The position numbers and the translations under genes were made by a program. Shown piece after piece: positions 25,589 through 36,174 of a stretch of DNA of 64,000 bases; within the stretch, counting starts at the first letter, position 1; each line of letters opens with the position of its first letter. The stretch is from Streptomyces sp. NBC_00377 (GTDB lineage Bacteria > Actinomycetota > Actinomycetes > Streptomycetales > Streptomycetaceae). The notes under the pieces are model-generated. The model was not told the origin of the DNA, did not search any database, and was given only the letters and a program-made list of their open reading frames with translations. Where the stretch lies: NCBI RefSeq assembly GCF_036075115.1, contig NZ_CP107958.1:2294001-2358000 (forward strand), given 5' to 3'.

Positions 25589-26566
25589 TCACGCCTCTTC
25601 GTCCGGCCCGTCCGCCCCGATCTCGCCCTCTTCGCGGAACTCCGTCACGCGCTCCAGCAGGATCGCCTCCCAGGCCCGTGCCAGCTGGGTCCGCGGGAGG
25701 GTGAGCGCTTCGGCGTCCCGGGGGCCGGCGGCGCGGCCGTCGAGGCGTTCCGCGAGGCGGACGACGGTGTCGCAGCGGGCCAGCCACAGGCCGCGCAGAC
25801 AGGGGCGGGCTCCGTAACCGGCGAGGGTGGCGGCGCGGACGGCGGCACCGGAGCCGACGGCTAGGGCGAGCCCGGCGATGTCCTCGGCGGGGTCCCCGAG
25901 GACCGCGCCGGTCCAGTCGAGGACGCCCCGCACCCGGCCGTCGGCGCTCACCACCAGGTGCTCGCCGCGCAGAGCGTGGTGGACGAGGACGGCGCCGGCG
26001 GGCTGGGCGGCGAGCTGGGCCGCGCCGGGCGAGGTGAGCTGGTGGAGCCGGGCGGGGTCGAACTCGTCGGCGCGGGCGAGGCGTTCGGCGACGGCCACGG
26101 CCATCCGGCGCAGCGCCTCCAGGGAGCGCGGGGCGGCACGTGGCACGCCGAGCGCCTCGGCCTGCCGGGGCGGCACCTCGCGCAGCCCTCTCAGCAGCCC
26201 GGCGAGGTCTGCTTCGCCGACGGCGGACACGTCGTGCTCCTCGGCGGTGCCGCCGGGCAGCTTGGTGTCGAGGGTGTACACCAGCCCCGGCGACCAGTCG
26301 CCGTGCGCGACGCTGGTGGGCACGGCGACCTGGACGTACGGGCGGACGAGGTCGCGCAGCCGCAGTTCGCGGCGGCGGCGCAGGGCCGTCTCACGGTCCG
26401 TGGCCAGGCGCAGCACATGGCGGGTGCCGACCCACCAGGTGGACGGCGAGCCGCCCTCGACGACGGGCCGTACCTCGGGTCCCGAGCGGCTCGCGCCGCC
26501 CTCCTCGAGGAGAGCGCGGACCAGCCGGCGGACGGTGTCCGCGGTGGGTGTCGGTGCCTGACTCAT
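25589..26566 (-). CDS. APH-fold protein with altered catalytic loop
   Basis: Protein of 325 residues with the aminoglycoside phosphotransferase fold. The N-lobe segment TWWVGTRHVLRLATDRE holds no clear Lys where APH enzymes have one (VLRLA instead of VLKL). The catalytic loop reads VLVHHALRGEHLVV in place of HGDxxxxN, so the catalytic Asp is Ala198 and the metal Asn is His. The second metal site GVLDWTGAVLGDP is intact. It may therefore be a pseudokinase or bind ligand without phosphotransfer. The chosen start is ATG at 26566 (MSQAP). It lies 53 bases downstream of the M24 peptidase gene on the same strand, so the two are probably co-transcribed. Confidence 0.78.
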   Translation of the reverse strand: MSQAPTPTADTVRRLVRALLEEGGASRSGPEVRPVVEGGSPSTWWVGTRHVLRLATDRETALRRRRELRLRDLVRPYVQVAVPTSVAHGDWSPGLVYTLDTKLPGGTAEEHDVSAVGEADLAGLLRGLREVPPRQAEALGVPRAAPRSLEALRRMAVAVAERLARADEFDPARLHQLTSPGAAQLAAQPAGAVLVHHALRGEHLVVSADGRVRGVLDWTGAVLGDPAEDIAGLALAVGSGAAVRAATLAGYGARPCLRGLWLARCDTVVRLAERLDGRAAGPRDAEALTLPRTQLARAWEAILLERVTEFREEGEIGADGPDEEA

Positions 26567-26619
26567 GATCGCGCCGTTGCCGTTCGGAGGGATGCCGGGG
26601 ACTCCTGGGGGGGGTGGGG

Positions 26620-27741
26620 TCAGCCCACCAGGACCAGCTCGCGGGTGGTGTCGTTGAGACGGCGACCGCCGTCCTCGGTGACGGTGACGATGTCCTCGAT
26701 GCGCACGCCGAACCGTCCCGGCAGGTAGACGCCGGGCTCCACGGAGAAGCACATGCCGGGCACCAGGGGCCGCTCCTCGCCCTCGATCATGTACGGCGGC
26801 TCATGGGTGGTGACGCCGATGCCGTGCCCGGTGCGGTGGATGAAGTACGCGCCGTACCCGGCGTCGGCGATCACCGCACGGGCGGCGCGGTCGACCTCCT
26901 GGCAGGCGACTCCGGGCCGCACCGCACGGAAACCCGCCTCCTGGGCCTCGCGCACGACGTCGTGGACCCGCCGCTCCTCCTCGGTGGGTTCGCCGACGTG
27001 CACGGTGCGGGAGGTGTCGGAGCCGTAGCCGTCCTTGAGCCCGCCGAAGTCGAGGACGACCATGTCGCCGTCCTCGATGGTCCGGTCGCCGACCTCGTGG
27101 TGCGGGTTGGCGCCGTTCGGTCCGGAGGCGACGATGGTGAAGTCGACCTGGGAGTGCCCGGACCGGCGCAGCAGGTCGGCGAGGTCGGCGCCGACCTCCG
27201 TCTCCCTGCGCCCGCTGAAGCGGACCTTGCGGATCTCCTCGAACGTGGCGTCCGCGGCCGCTCCCGCGGCCGCCATCAGCTCCAGCTCCGCCGCGTCCTT
27301 GACGGCGCGCAGCATCGGCAGGGCCTCCGTGAGGGAGGCGTAGGAGGTGGCGGGCAGCGCCTTCTGGAGGCCGAGCAGGTGCATCGCCCAGGCGTTGTCG
27401 CTGATCCCGAACCGGCCGCCGGTGCCGAGGAGGCCGGCGGTGGCGGCGTAGGGGTCCTTGCCGTCGGTCCAGTCCCGCAGGGTGAGCGCGGGGGCGCCGG
27501 CCGCCTTCGCGGCGTCGGGGGCCTCCAGCGTCGGCACGACGAGGACGGGGTCCCGGCCGGGGGTGAGGACGAGCAGGGTGAGCCGTTCGGTCGCGGCGGT
27601 GGGCGCGTAACCGGTGAGCCATACGAGGTCGGGTCCGGGCGCCACGAGAAGGCCGGCGAGTCCGGCCTCGGCGGCCTCGCGCGCGGCCCGCTGCATGCGG
27701 GCCCGGTAGTCGTCGGCGGTGAAGGGCGCGGTGCCGGTCAT
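26620..27741 (-). CDS. M24-family aminopeptidase P/Xaa-Pro peptidase
   Basis: Cytoplasmic metallopeptidase of 373 residues. The N-terminal creatinase-like domain (1-140) includes LVAPGPDLVWLTGYAP. The pita-bread catalytic domain carries all five metal ligands: Asp in VVLDFGGL, Asp in GSDTSRTVHVG, His in RTGHGIGV, Glu in SVEPGVYLPG and Glu in VRIEDIV. This set is typical of enzymes that remove residues before proline, or prolidase-like dipeptidases. The length suits the shorter bacterial PepQ/PepP type. The ATG start at 27741 is followed by a standard N-terminus (FTADDYRARM). It is the first gene of a likely pair with the APH-fold protein. Confidence 0.93.
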   Translation of the reverse strand: MTGTAPFTADDYRARMQRAAREAAEAGLAGLLVAPGPDLVWLTGYAPTAATERLTLLVLTPGRDPVLVVPTLEAPDAAKAAGAPALTLRDWTDGKDPYAATAGLLGTGGRFGISDNAWAMHLLGLQKALPATSYASLTEALPMLRAVKDAAELELMAAAGAAADATFEEIRKVRFSGRRETEVGADLADLLRRSGHSQVDFTIVASGPNGANPHHEVGDRTIEDGDMVVLDFGGLKDGYGSDTSRTVHVGEPTEEERRVHDVVREAQEAGFRAVRPGVACQEVDRAARAVIADAGYGAYFIHRTGHGIGVTTHEPPYMIEGEERPLVPGMCFSVEPGVYLPGRFGVRIEDIVTVTEDGGRRLNDTTRELVLVG

Positions 27742-27931
27742 CCGGACCTCCCGGTAAGGACGTGGTGACTGACGTGTGACGGACGTGGTGACGCGGCCGT
27801 GACGACCACGGGCAGCATCCTGCCCTTAGGGACGGGGTCGCGCGAGCCGGTTGGCGAGGTTTCGGGCGGCCGGTCCGTCGGTCGGGGGTCATGGACAGCC
27901 CTGTGCCCGTCCCGGGTCCGTCCGTCGGGCG

Positions 27932-28087
27932 TCAGCCGTCCGGCGCCCTCCGCAGGCCGGGGAGCACGGCGGCGCCGACCACGCCCAGCACGTTCGAGGG
28001 GGGGAGCGGCGGCTGCGCGCGGCCGCGCAGCGACTGCTCGACGATGGGCAGGGTGCTGTCCGGGGGATGCGGCGAGAGGTCGGGGCC
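27932..28087 (-). other. Orphan coding-like segment, possible gene remnant
   Basis: About 50 codons ending in TGA at 27932 have almost only G or C in third positions and a protein-like reading: DSTLPIVEQSLRGRAQPPLP, then SNVLGVVGAAVLPGLRRAPDG. Upstream, the same frame turns into a Pro/Arg-rich stretch, and a neighbouring frame has GTG-AGC-GCC with a stop after 12 codons, as if a frameshift separates them. No start codon with a ribosome site is found in frame. I do not recognise the family. It is either the end of a decayed gene or a small gene with an unusual start, in the 500-base gap between the M24 and PDZ genes. Confidence 0.3.
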
Positions 28088-28239
28088 GCTCAGGCAGGCC
28101 GCAGGGAGGAGCCGCGGACGGCGCTCACGGTGGCGGGCGGCCGTCCGAGGTGGCCCGTGGTCCGCCCGGTGGTCGCGGCGAGGGGCCGGGGGCCCGGGGC
28201 CCGGGGCCCGGTGGCGCGGGCGGCCCTGCGGACCGCCTC

Positions 28240-28875
28240 TCACGTGACGACTCCGGGGGTCACCGTCAGCCACCTGTACCCACCGTCACGGTGACGTACC
28301 GTCATGGTGATCCTCACGCCCGGACGTGCCTCCTCGACCGCACCGGCGAGGTCCGTCGCCGAGCCGATCCCGGTGCCGCCGAACTTCAGCACGACGTCGC
28401 CGCGGACCAGGCCCGCCGTCCAGCCGGGGCCCGGAACGTGGACGGCGACGATCTCGGCACCCGTGCGCTCGGCGTCCACGGCCTCCAGGCCCAGGGTGGC
28501 GCGGGGCGGGCGCGGCGGCACGGTGGCCGTCCGTGACGACCCTGACAGCCCTGACAGCCCGGACAGCGGGGACGACCCGGACGGCAGAGCCGGCCCGGCC
28601 CGGCCCGGGGCCGACCCGGCGCCCGGTGCGCCCGGCTCAGCGTGCCGTTGCAGCCCGGCCGGCCCGTTCATGCCGATGACCGTCACCCCCACGGTGCCGA
28701 GTCCGACGCCGGTCAGGACCAGGACGGCGCCGGCGAGCAGACCGAGCAGCAGGGTCGTCAGCCGTCGGCCGCGACGGCGCGCGGCGTGCGGGCGCCGTCC
28801 CTGGCCACCCGGCCCGGCACCGCCGCCGGGCTCGGAACCGGGCAGGGGCTTGGGACGCAGCGCTGTCTCTTCCAT
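28240..28875 (-). CDS. Membrane-anchored PDZ-domain protein
   Basis: Protein of 211 residues. An N-terminal cytoplasmic Gly/Arg-rich stretch is followed by one membrane segment (about 40-65, TTLLLGLLAGAVLVLTGVGL). Then comes a Pro/Ser linker with short Leu-Ser-Gly repeats, and an extracytoplasmic PDZ domain (about 130-205): ATLGLEAVDAER, GPGWTAGLVRGDVVLKFGGT, and VEEARPGVRITMTVRHRDGG. This matches the PDZ part of HtrA/DegP-type proteins without a protease domain. Such proteins probably act as adaptors at the outer face of the membrane. It lies 107 bases downstream of geoA on the same strand, so read-through from geoA is possible. Confidence 0.82.
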   Translation of the reverse strand: MEETALRPKPLPGSEPGGGAGPGGQGRRPHAARRRGRRLTTLLLGLLAGAVLVLTGVGLGTVGVTVIGMNGPAGLQRHAEPGAPGAGSAPGRAGPALPSGSSPLSGLSGLSGSSRTATVPPRPPRATLGLEAVDAERTGAEIVAVHVPGPGWTAGLVRGDVVLKFGGTGIGSATDLAGAVEEARPGVRITMTVRHRDGGYRWLTVTPGVVT

Positions 28876-28982
28876 GGATCGCCTCCGGCTGGCGATCTAC
28901 CCGCCGGCCGCGCGCGTCACGAGCCACGAACGAGTGAGACTGACCCAGGGGCAGGGGAGGCAGGGCCGGGCCCCACCGTGCG

Positions 28983-31187
<2,205 letters not shown>

Positions 31188-31408
31188 CTACCCGGGGGCC
31201 GGAACCGTCATCCGCGGCGCGGCACATGATCACACCATCGCGTGAACCGGGGGCGCGATGCCGTGCGCCGTAGGGGACTTGGCACCCTCGCCGTTGCCGC
31301 CCTCCGGCGACCTGCGCGTCCTCCAGGGATCATGGACGGCGGCGGGCCGGCGTGCTGATCAGGTCGCGTTCACCCGGCGGTTCGGTGCGGTTCGCGGTGC
31401 CGGGGACG

Positions 31409-32650
31409 TCACTCCCGGACCTGGATGAGTGCGTGTGTTCCCCCGGTGCGCCAGCGCTGCCCCTCGGCGGCGACCAGGGCGGCCTCCGTGTCGGCGTCCA
31501 GACCGGTGATCACGTCGGACTTCAGTGTGCGCAGGGCCGCGACCGGACCGGGGAAGTACGCGGTGACGTCGGCGAAGGGGGTGGTCGGCGGCCACCGGCT
31601 GTCGCCCACCAGACGGCGGTAGTTGAGGTCCCCCTTGACGATCGTCAGGGCGGCCGTCGCGAAGTCGGCGCGCAGGTCGCCCGGCATGGCGGCGTAGGGC
31701 AGCGGGGAGGCGGAGAACGGGTGGGCACGGACCGTGAGGGTGCCGTCGGACATGGCCGCCCACAGTCGCCTGCCGTGGTCGCCGGCCGCTCCTCGCGCCG
31801 CCGTCAGCCTCCTGAGCGCGTCCACGACGTCGGCCGTCGTGGCGTCGGAGACGTAGTACGGGTACGGCTTCACGTGCAGCACGACGTGGTCGCACCGCCG
31901 TTGCTCGAGGAGGTGGGCGGCCAGAAGGAGGTCCGGGATCAGCTCACGGCCCGCGTTGTCGGCGATCAGACACAGGGTGCGGGTACCGGGGGCGTCGGCG
32001 TCTGCCCTGCCACCGGCGTCCACACCCGCACCCGCGGCGGCACCCGCAGCCGGGTCCGGCAGCAGCGACCACAGCGTCCCGCTGTCGTCGGCGACCAGTC
32101 CCGGTACGGCGGCCCGCTCCTCGGCCTCGGCGTCGGACAGCCGGAAGCCGAGGTCGGCGCGGTTGCCCCAGAGGGAGCCGTGCAGCAGGGCGCGGTCCCG
32201 TTCGCCGGGCGGACGGGCCGCCAGGGTGTCGAGGACGTTCAACTCCTCCTCGGTCTCGGGCGCGTCGAGCTCGGCGAGCTTGAAGGGGCGGAACGGGTCG
32301 ATGCCCTGCCAGGGGCCGGGCCCGAAGTAGGCGACGGCTTCGAGGAGTCGGCGGTAGAAGTAGCTCTCCGACCACAGCCAGGGCACCTCGAACCAGGAGC
32401 GGCCGACATACGCGTCGAGACCCCAACCGCGCCACCGGTCCCGGTCCGGCGCCGCGGCCGGGAGCGGTTCGATCACTCCCTCGGTGCAGCTGTCCAGCAG
32501 CGCGTCCAGCCCCCGGTGGACGTCGGGACCGTAGGGAAAGGCGTCCCGCACCTGCCGGATGATCGCCGGGTGCCGTTCGGCCAGGACGCTGCGGGGGAAG
32601 GAGCCGGGCTCATTGCCGAGGATCACGGGCGGCGCGGAGATGTCGGACAT
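31409..32650 (-). CDS. DUF89/ARMT1-like damage-control phosphatase
   Basis: Cytoplasmic protein of about 413 residues, DUF89 family. Such enzymes are metal-dependent phosphatases that remove phosphate from damaged or surplus sugar and cofactor phosphates. The signature Asp-Asn-Ala-Gly is in CLIADNAGRELIPDLLLA, and a second conserved site is VKGDLNYRRLVGD, supplying Lys-Gly-Asp and Asn. The N-terminal helical part contains WFEVPWLWSESYFYRRLLEA. An insert of about 25 residues rich in Ala/Gly (residues 185-210) is probably a loop. The ATG at 32650 is preferred (GGTGAG six bases upstream) over a GTG ten codons earlier. It lies between cprB and geoA on the same strand. Confidence 0.87.
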   Translation of the reverse strand: MSDISAPPVILGNEPGSFPRSVLAERHPAIIRQVRDAFPYGPDVHRGLDALLDSCTEGVIEPLPAAAPDRDRWRGWGLDAYVGRSWFEVPWLWSESYFYRRLLEAVAYFGPGPWQGIDPFRPFKLAELDAPETEEELNVLDTLAARPPGERDRALLHGSLWGNRADLGFRLSDAEAEERAAVPGLVADDSGTLWSLLPDPAAGAAAGAGVDAGGRADADAPGTRTLCLIADNAGRELIPDLLLAAHLLEQRRCDHVVLHVKPYPYYVSDATTADVVDALRRLTAARGAAGDHGRRLWAAMSDGTLTVRAHPFSASPLPYAAMPGDLRADFATAALTIVKGDLNYRRLVGDSRWPPTTPFADVTAYFPGPVAALRTLKSDVITGLDADTEAALVAAEGQRWRTGGTHALIQVRE

Positions 32651-32899
32651 ACGGCTCACCGTATCCCGGGGGTGTGTCACGAAAGCCGACCGTCACCCAC
32701 CCCACACGGCGGGCGACCGGGGCGTCCACCGGCGCCGGCCGGGCCGCCCTTCGATCCCCCGCACCACGACCGGGCCGCCCTCGCTCCCACCACGGCCGGC
32801 CACCGGCCGTCACCCGACTGACGGCCGATCACCGGCTGCCGCCGCACCATGGCCGCGCGACGCCCGCGCGTCGGCCGCGCGCCTCGCGTCCCACGTCCC

Positions 32900-33550
32900 T
32901 CACGCCGCCGCCATGATCTCCCGCTCCAGTCGTGCCGCGAGGCTGAGATAGCGCGGCCGGCGCGGTACCGGTACCAGGCCGCGGATGAGGACGTGCCACA
33001 TCTCGGCCATCCGGCGGGGCAGCCGGCCGGTGGGTTCGCGGGACCGGCCGACGACCCGGGTGCCGACGAAGAAGCAGACCAGTGAGTGGGCCACGGCCTC
33101 GACATCCACGTCCGGGTGGAGGTCCGACTCCTTGAGCGCGCCGACGAGCCGGCGCGTGATCAGGTCCAGCAACTCCACGAAGGGGTGCGGCAAGGGCGGT
33201 CGGACCGCCACGCCCCCCGTGGCGAGCCGCAGGCCGGCCCGCGCGATCGGGCCTTCGACCGACAGGCGCGTCAGGGCGAACGTCAGACGGATCAGGGCCT
33301 CCAGGGAGGCGTAGCCACGGTCGTCGATCTCACCGGCGATCCGGCGGGCGGCCGAGGACTGCAACTCCATGATGGCGTGGGCCAGATCCTCTTTCGCCGC
33401 GAAGTGGAAGTAGAGGGCCCCCTTCGTGACGTGAGCGTGCTCGACGATGTCACTGAGGCTTGTCGACTCGTAGCCGTGCCGGTCGAACAGGTCGGCGGCG
33501 GCCGTGATGATCGTCGTGCGGGTCTGTTCGGCGCGTAACTGCCTCGCCAT
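32900..33550 (-). CDS. cprB: TetR-family gamma-butyrolactone-receptor-like repressor (CprB type)
   Basis: Transcription factor of 216 residues. It matches CprB of S. coelicolor (215 residues, from memory) along its whole length: MARQLRAEQTRTTIITAAAD, then the helix-turn-helix DIVEHAHVTKGALYFHFAAKE (residues 34-54), LRLATGGVAVRPPLPHPF, and the C-terminal MAEMWHVLIRGLVPVPRR. In CprB and other receptors a Trp at position 127 lines the butyrolactone pocket; here residue 127 is Leu (HPFVEL). The start ATG at 33550 is set by that homology. A palindrome 29 bases upstream of the start resembles CprB's own operator. It is unclear whether this is the true orthologue or a close paralogue. Confidence 0.85.
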   Translation of the reverse strand: MARQLRAEQTRTTIITAAADLFDRHGYESTSLSDIVEHAHVTKGALYFHFAAKEDLAHAIMELQSSAARRIAGEIDDRGYASLEALIRLTFALTRLSVEGPIARAGLRLATGGVAVRPPLPHPFVELLDLITRRLVGALKESDLHPDVDVEAVAHSLVCFFVGTRVVGRSREPTGRLPRRMAEMWHVLIRGLVPVPRRPRYLSLAARLEREIMAAA

Positions 33551-33578
33551 CGACTGGTACTCTCCCGGGCCGGTAACG

Positions 33579-33594
33579 AACGGGTCATGCCGTT
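33579..33594. promoter_or_regulatory. Palindromic operator candidate upstream of cprB
   Basis: AACGG-N6-CCGTT in a 16-base core, 29 bases before the cprB start. Read on the minus strand with flanks, it agrees at about 14 of 22 positions with the CprB operator (OPB) as I remember it, including the ACGG...CCCGTT core. Suggests negative autoregulation. Confidence 0.45.
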
Positions 33595-33917
33595 TTTTCT
33601 TACCCCGCGTACACAATAGCTCACTGTAAGACGGTCATGACGGGGGGACCGGAAGCCGCCGACGCCCCTCGCCTGCCCGCGAGTTGCGCCCTGCCGCCGA
33701 CCAGTCCCCTCAAGCCTCCCACGGAGAACGTTCCGGCGGCATGGTCGAGCGGGATCAAAAAAGACGGGGTGTGCGGTTTCCGCTTGTGGATCGTTGGAGG
33801 AGGGCGTGTGAGAGCGTTCCGGACGACACGTGTCACCGACGGCCGGCACGCCATGGCGCCCTGCGGCCCGCGCACCGGCACCCGCACCCGCACCCGGCCT
33901 CGCCTCGCCTCGCCGGA

Positions 33918-33979
33918 GACGAACAGTGGGCGGGCCGGCCAGTGTCCATCGACACCGGCCGGCCCGCCCACTGTTCGTC
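33918..33979. terminator. Very long hairpin terminator downstream of the S8 protease gene
   Basis: Inverted repeat with 29-base arms, one mismatch, around a 4-base loop (CATC). Arms begin GACGAACAGTGGGCGGGCCG and end in GTGTC. It begins 24 bases after the protease stop on the minus strand. The remaining gap to cprB (33551-33917) shows only the operator and no gene I can support. Confidence 0.85.
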
Positions 33980-34002
33980 GCGCGCGGCGACGTCGAGTTC
34001 GC

Positions 34003-35808
34003 TCAGAAGGTCAGCTTCCAGCTGTTGAGCGTGCCGGTGTCCTGCGCCGCCGTGTCCTGGACGCGCAGCTTCCAGGTGCCGTTGGCGGTCTCGCTCGAGG
34101 CGTTCACCGAGTAGGTGGTGCTGACGTTGTCGGCCGAGTCCGAGGAGCTGGCGGCCTTCAGCCGGTAGGCGGTACCGTCCGGCGCCACGAGGTCGATCAC
34201 CAGGTCGCCGCGGTAGGTGTGGGTGATGTCGACACCGACCTGGAGGGTGCTCGGGGCGTTGCCCGTGCGGCCGCTGACGGTGATGGAGGACTCGACGGCG
34301 GAACCGTTGTCCGGGATCGCGAGCGCGGTGGTGTTGGAGAAGGTGGTGCCCCCCGTGGAGCCGCCGGAGCCGCTCACCGCCTGCACCGTCCTGGCCGCGT
34401 CCGCCAGACCCGCACCGCAGCCGCCCGAGCACGCGCCGGGCAGCGCGCGGGCGTTGCTCTTGATGGCCGCCTCGATCTGCGCGGGAGTCAGCGTGGAGTT
34501 CGCCGACTTGACCAGCGCGACCAGGCCCGCGATGTGCGGGGTGGCCATGCTGGTGCCCTGGTAGTAGGCGTACGACTCGCTCGACGGCGTCTTGGTCCCG
34601 GAGTTCAGGGTGGACAGGATGCCGTTCGCGGTGCCGGTGCTGGTCTGGCCGCCGGGCGCCGAGATGTCCACGAGGGAACCGTAGTTGGAGTAGGACGCCC
34701 TGGCGCCGGTCCGGTTGGTCGCGGCGACCGATATGACGTTGTTGCAGTTGCCCGGCGAGTGGTTCGCGACGTTGTCGTTCTCGTTGCCGGCGGCCACCAC
34801 GACGGTCGTGCCCCGGTTCACGGCCGCGGTGATCGCGCTCTGGGTCGCCGAGGTGCACGCCCCGTCGCCGCCCAGGCTCATGTTGATGACCTTGGCGACG
34901 TTGGAGTTGGCCGGGACACCGGAGACGGTGCCGCCGGACGCCCAGGTGATGGCGTCGATGATGTCGGAGTCGTAGCCGCCGCACTTGCCGAGCACACGAA
35001 CAGGGGAGATCTTCGCGCCGTACGCGATGCCCGCGACGCCCTTGCCGTTGTTCGTGACGGCGGCGATGGTGCCCGCCACGTGGGTGCCGTGCCAGGAGGA
35101 GGTGCTCGCCGGGATGCCGGAGCCGCACTCGTCGGCCGCGTAGTAGTCGCCCGGGTCCGCCGGGTTGCTGTCACGGCCGTCGCCGTCGACGGAGACCGCG
35201 GTGTCGGCGATGAAGTCGTAGCCGCCGACGATGTTCGCGGCGAGGTCGGTGTGGGCGACGTAACCGGTGTCGATGACGGCGACGGTGACGCCGGTACCCG
35301 TCGAAGTGGTCCAGGCGCCCGGCACGTTCATGCCCGCGGTGGACTCGAAGAGGTCCCACTGCTTGGTGTACTCGGTGTCGTTCGGGTCGGCCTTCGGCTT
35401 GTTCAGCCGGTCCGGGACGACATAGGCGACCTGGGGGTCGGCCCGGTACCGGGCGACGACGTCGGCGACGTCCGCCTTCGTGAGGTCGTCACCCAGGTCG
35501 ACGAGGGCGGCGCCGGTGCCGAGACGGCGCCGGAAGTCGACGTCCTCGCTGCTCTCCTGGCCCTTGGCCGCGGCGTCGGCCTCGGCGGCGGGGTTCGACT
35601 TCGCCTCCGCGGCGCCGGGCTTGTAGCCGACGATGAGGCGCTCGGCCGGGGTGCCGGGCGCGGCCTCGGTCTGGGCGGCGGGCAGAGCAGGGCCCTGGGG
35701 GGCTGTGTCCTGGGCGGCGGCCGAAGCGGTCGACGCGGCGGTGAGCAGGGCCGCCGAAGCCGCGGCGACGGATATGAGCTTTCGTCTCAGGGCGGGTGAG
35801 GTGCGCAA
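34003..35808 (-). CDS. Secreted S8 (subtilisin-like) serine protease with P-domain
   Basis: Secreted protease of 601 residues with a signal peptide (cut near 31), an inhibitor I9-like propeptide (about 55-137, RLIVGYKPG...YVVPDRLN), and an S8 catalytic domain with Asp180 (VAVIDTG), His240 (WHGTHVAGT) and Ser420 (GTSMATPH). Oxyanion Asn is in AAGNENDN. A C-terminal P/Homo-B domain (about 475-601) has LAIPDNGSAVESSITVSG and THTYRGDLVIDLVAPDGT. Paired Cys residues in the catalytic domain fit the trypsin-/proteinase-K-like secreted subclass. The start is TTG at 35808 with AAAGG eight bases upstream. It is divergent from the LPMO gene. Confidence 0.95.
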   Translation of the reverse strand: MRTSPALRRKLISVAAASAALLTAASTASAAAQDTAPQGPALPAAQTEAAPGTPAERLIVGYKPGAAEAKSNPAAEADAAAKGQESSEDVDFRRRLGTGAALVDLGDDLTKADVADVVARYRADPQVAYVVPDRLNKPKADPNDTEYTKQWDLFESTAGMNVPGAWTTSTGTGVTVAVIDTGYVAHTDLAANIVGGYDFIADTAVSVDGDGRDSNPADPGDYYAADECGSGIPASTSSWHGTHVAGTIAAVTNNGKGVAGIAYGAKISPVRVLGKCGGYDSDIIDAITWASGGTVSGVPANSNVAKVINMSLGGDGACTSATQSAITAAVNRGTTVVVAAGNENDNVANHSPGNCNNVISVAATNRTGARASYSNYGSLVDISAPGGQTSTGTANGILSTLNSGTKTPSSESYAYYQGTSMATPHIAGLVALVKSANSTLTPAQIEAAIKSNARALPGACSGGCGAGLADAARTVQAVSGSGGSTGGTTFSNTTALAIPDNGSAVESSITVSGRTGNAPSTLQVGVDITHTYRGDLVIDLVAPDGTAYRLKAASSSDSADNVSTTYSVNASSETANGTWKLRVQDTAAQDTGTLNSWKLTF

Positions 35809-36174
35809 GGGTGTGCCTTTCGTGACCGGCTCCGGACAGGGCGGAGCGGCGGTCGATTCGCTTCGACGGGGAAGCGGCGGGGGGTGCCTCGAAGGGCGGG
35901 GGAAAGGCCGGCCGGGCGCGGGAGCCGACCCCCTCGGGGTTACCTGTGGGTCGGCTGTGCTGGAACGATAGGCAAAGAATCAGTCATCCGGATACAGGGG
36001 AATCCCTCGATCCGGCCGGAATCCCACCCTTGACGCACACGACCGGACCGCGGTCGCCCGAATTGATCCCGTCCGGGCGGCGCGGGACTCCGTGGGGCGG
36101 TGCGCTGAACGCGGCGGGCCCGGTTCCCGTACTGACGACAGACCGTTCCCGCGCCGGCCGAGGAGACGTCGCCG
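35809..36174. other. Intergenic region between protease and LPMO genes
   Basis: 366 bases separating divergent genes, so it must hold both promoters. I see no convincing gene, hairpin or consensus promoter pair. GAGGAG seven bases before the LPMO ATG is the only clear signal. Confidence 0.5.

Noticed and set aside
33808..33990. Small gene starting at GTG 33808 with GGAGGAGG upstream
   Set aside because: The ribosome site is good, but the product is Arg/Thr/Pro-rich, runs through the long terminator hairpin and into antisense of the protease gene.
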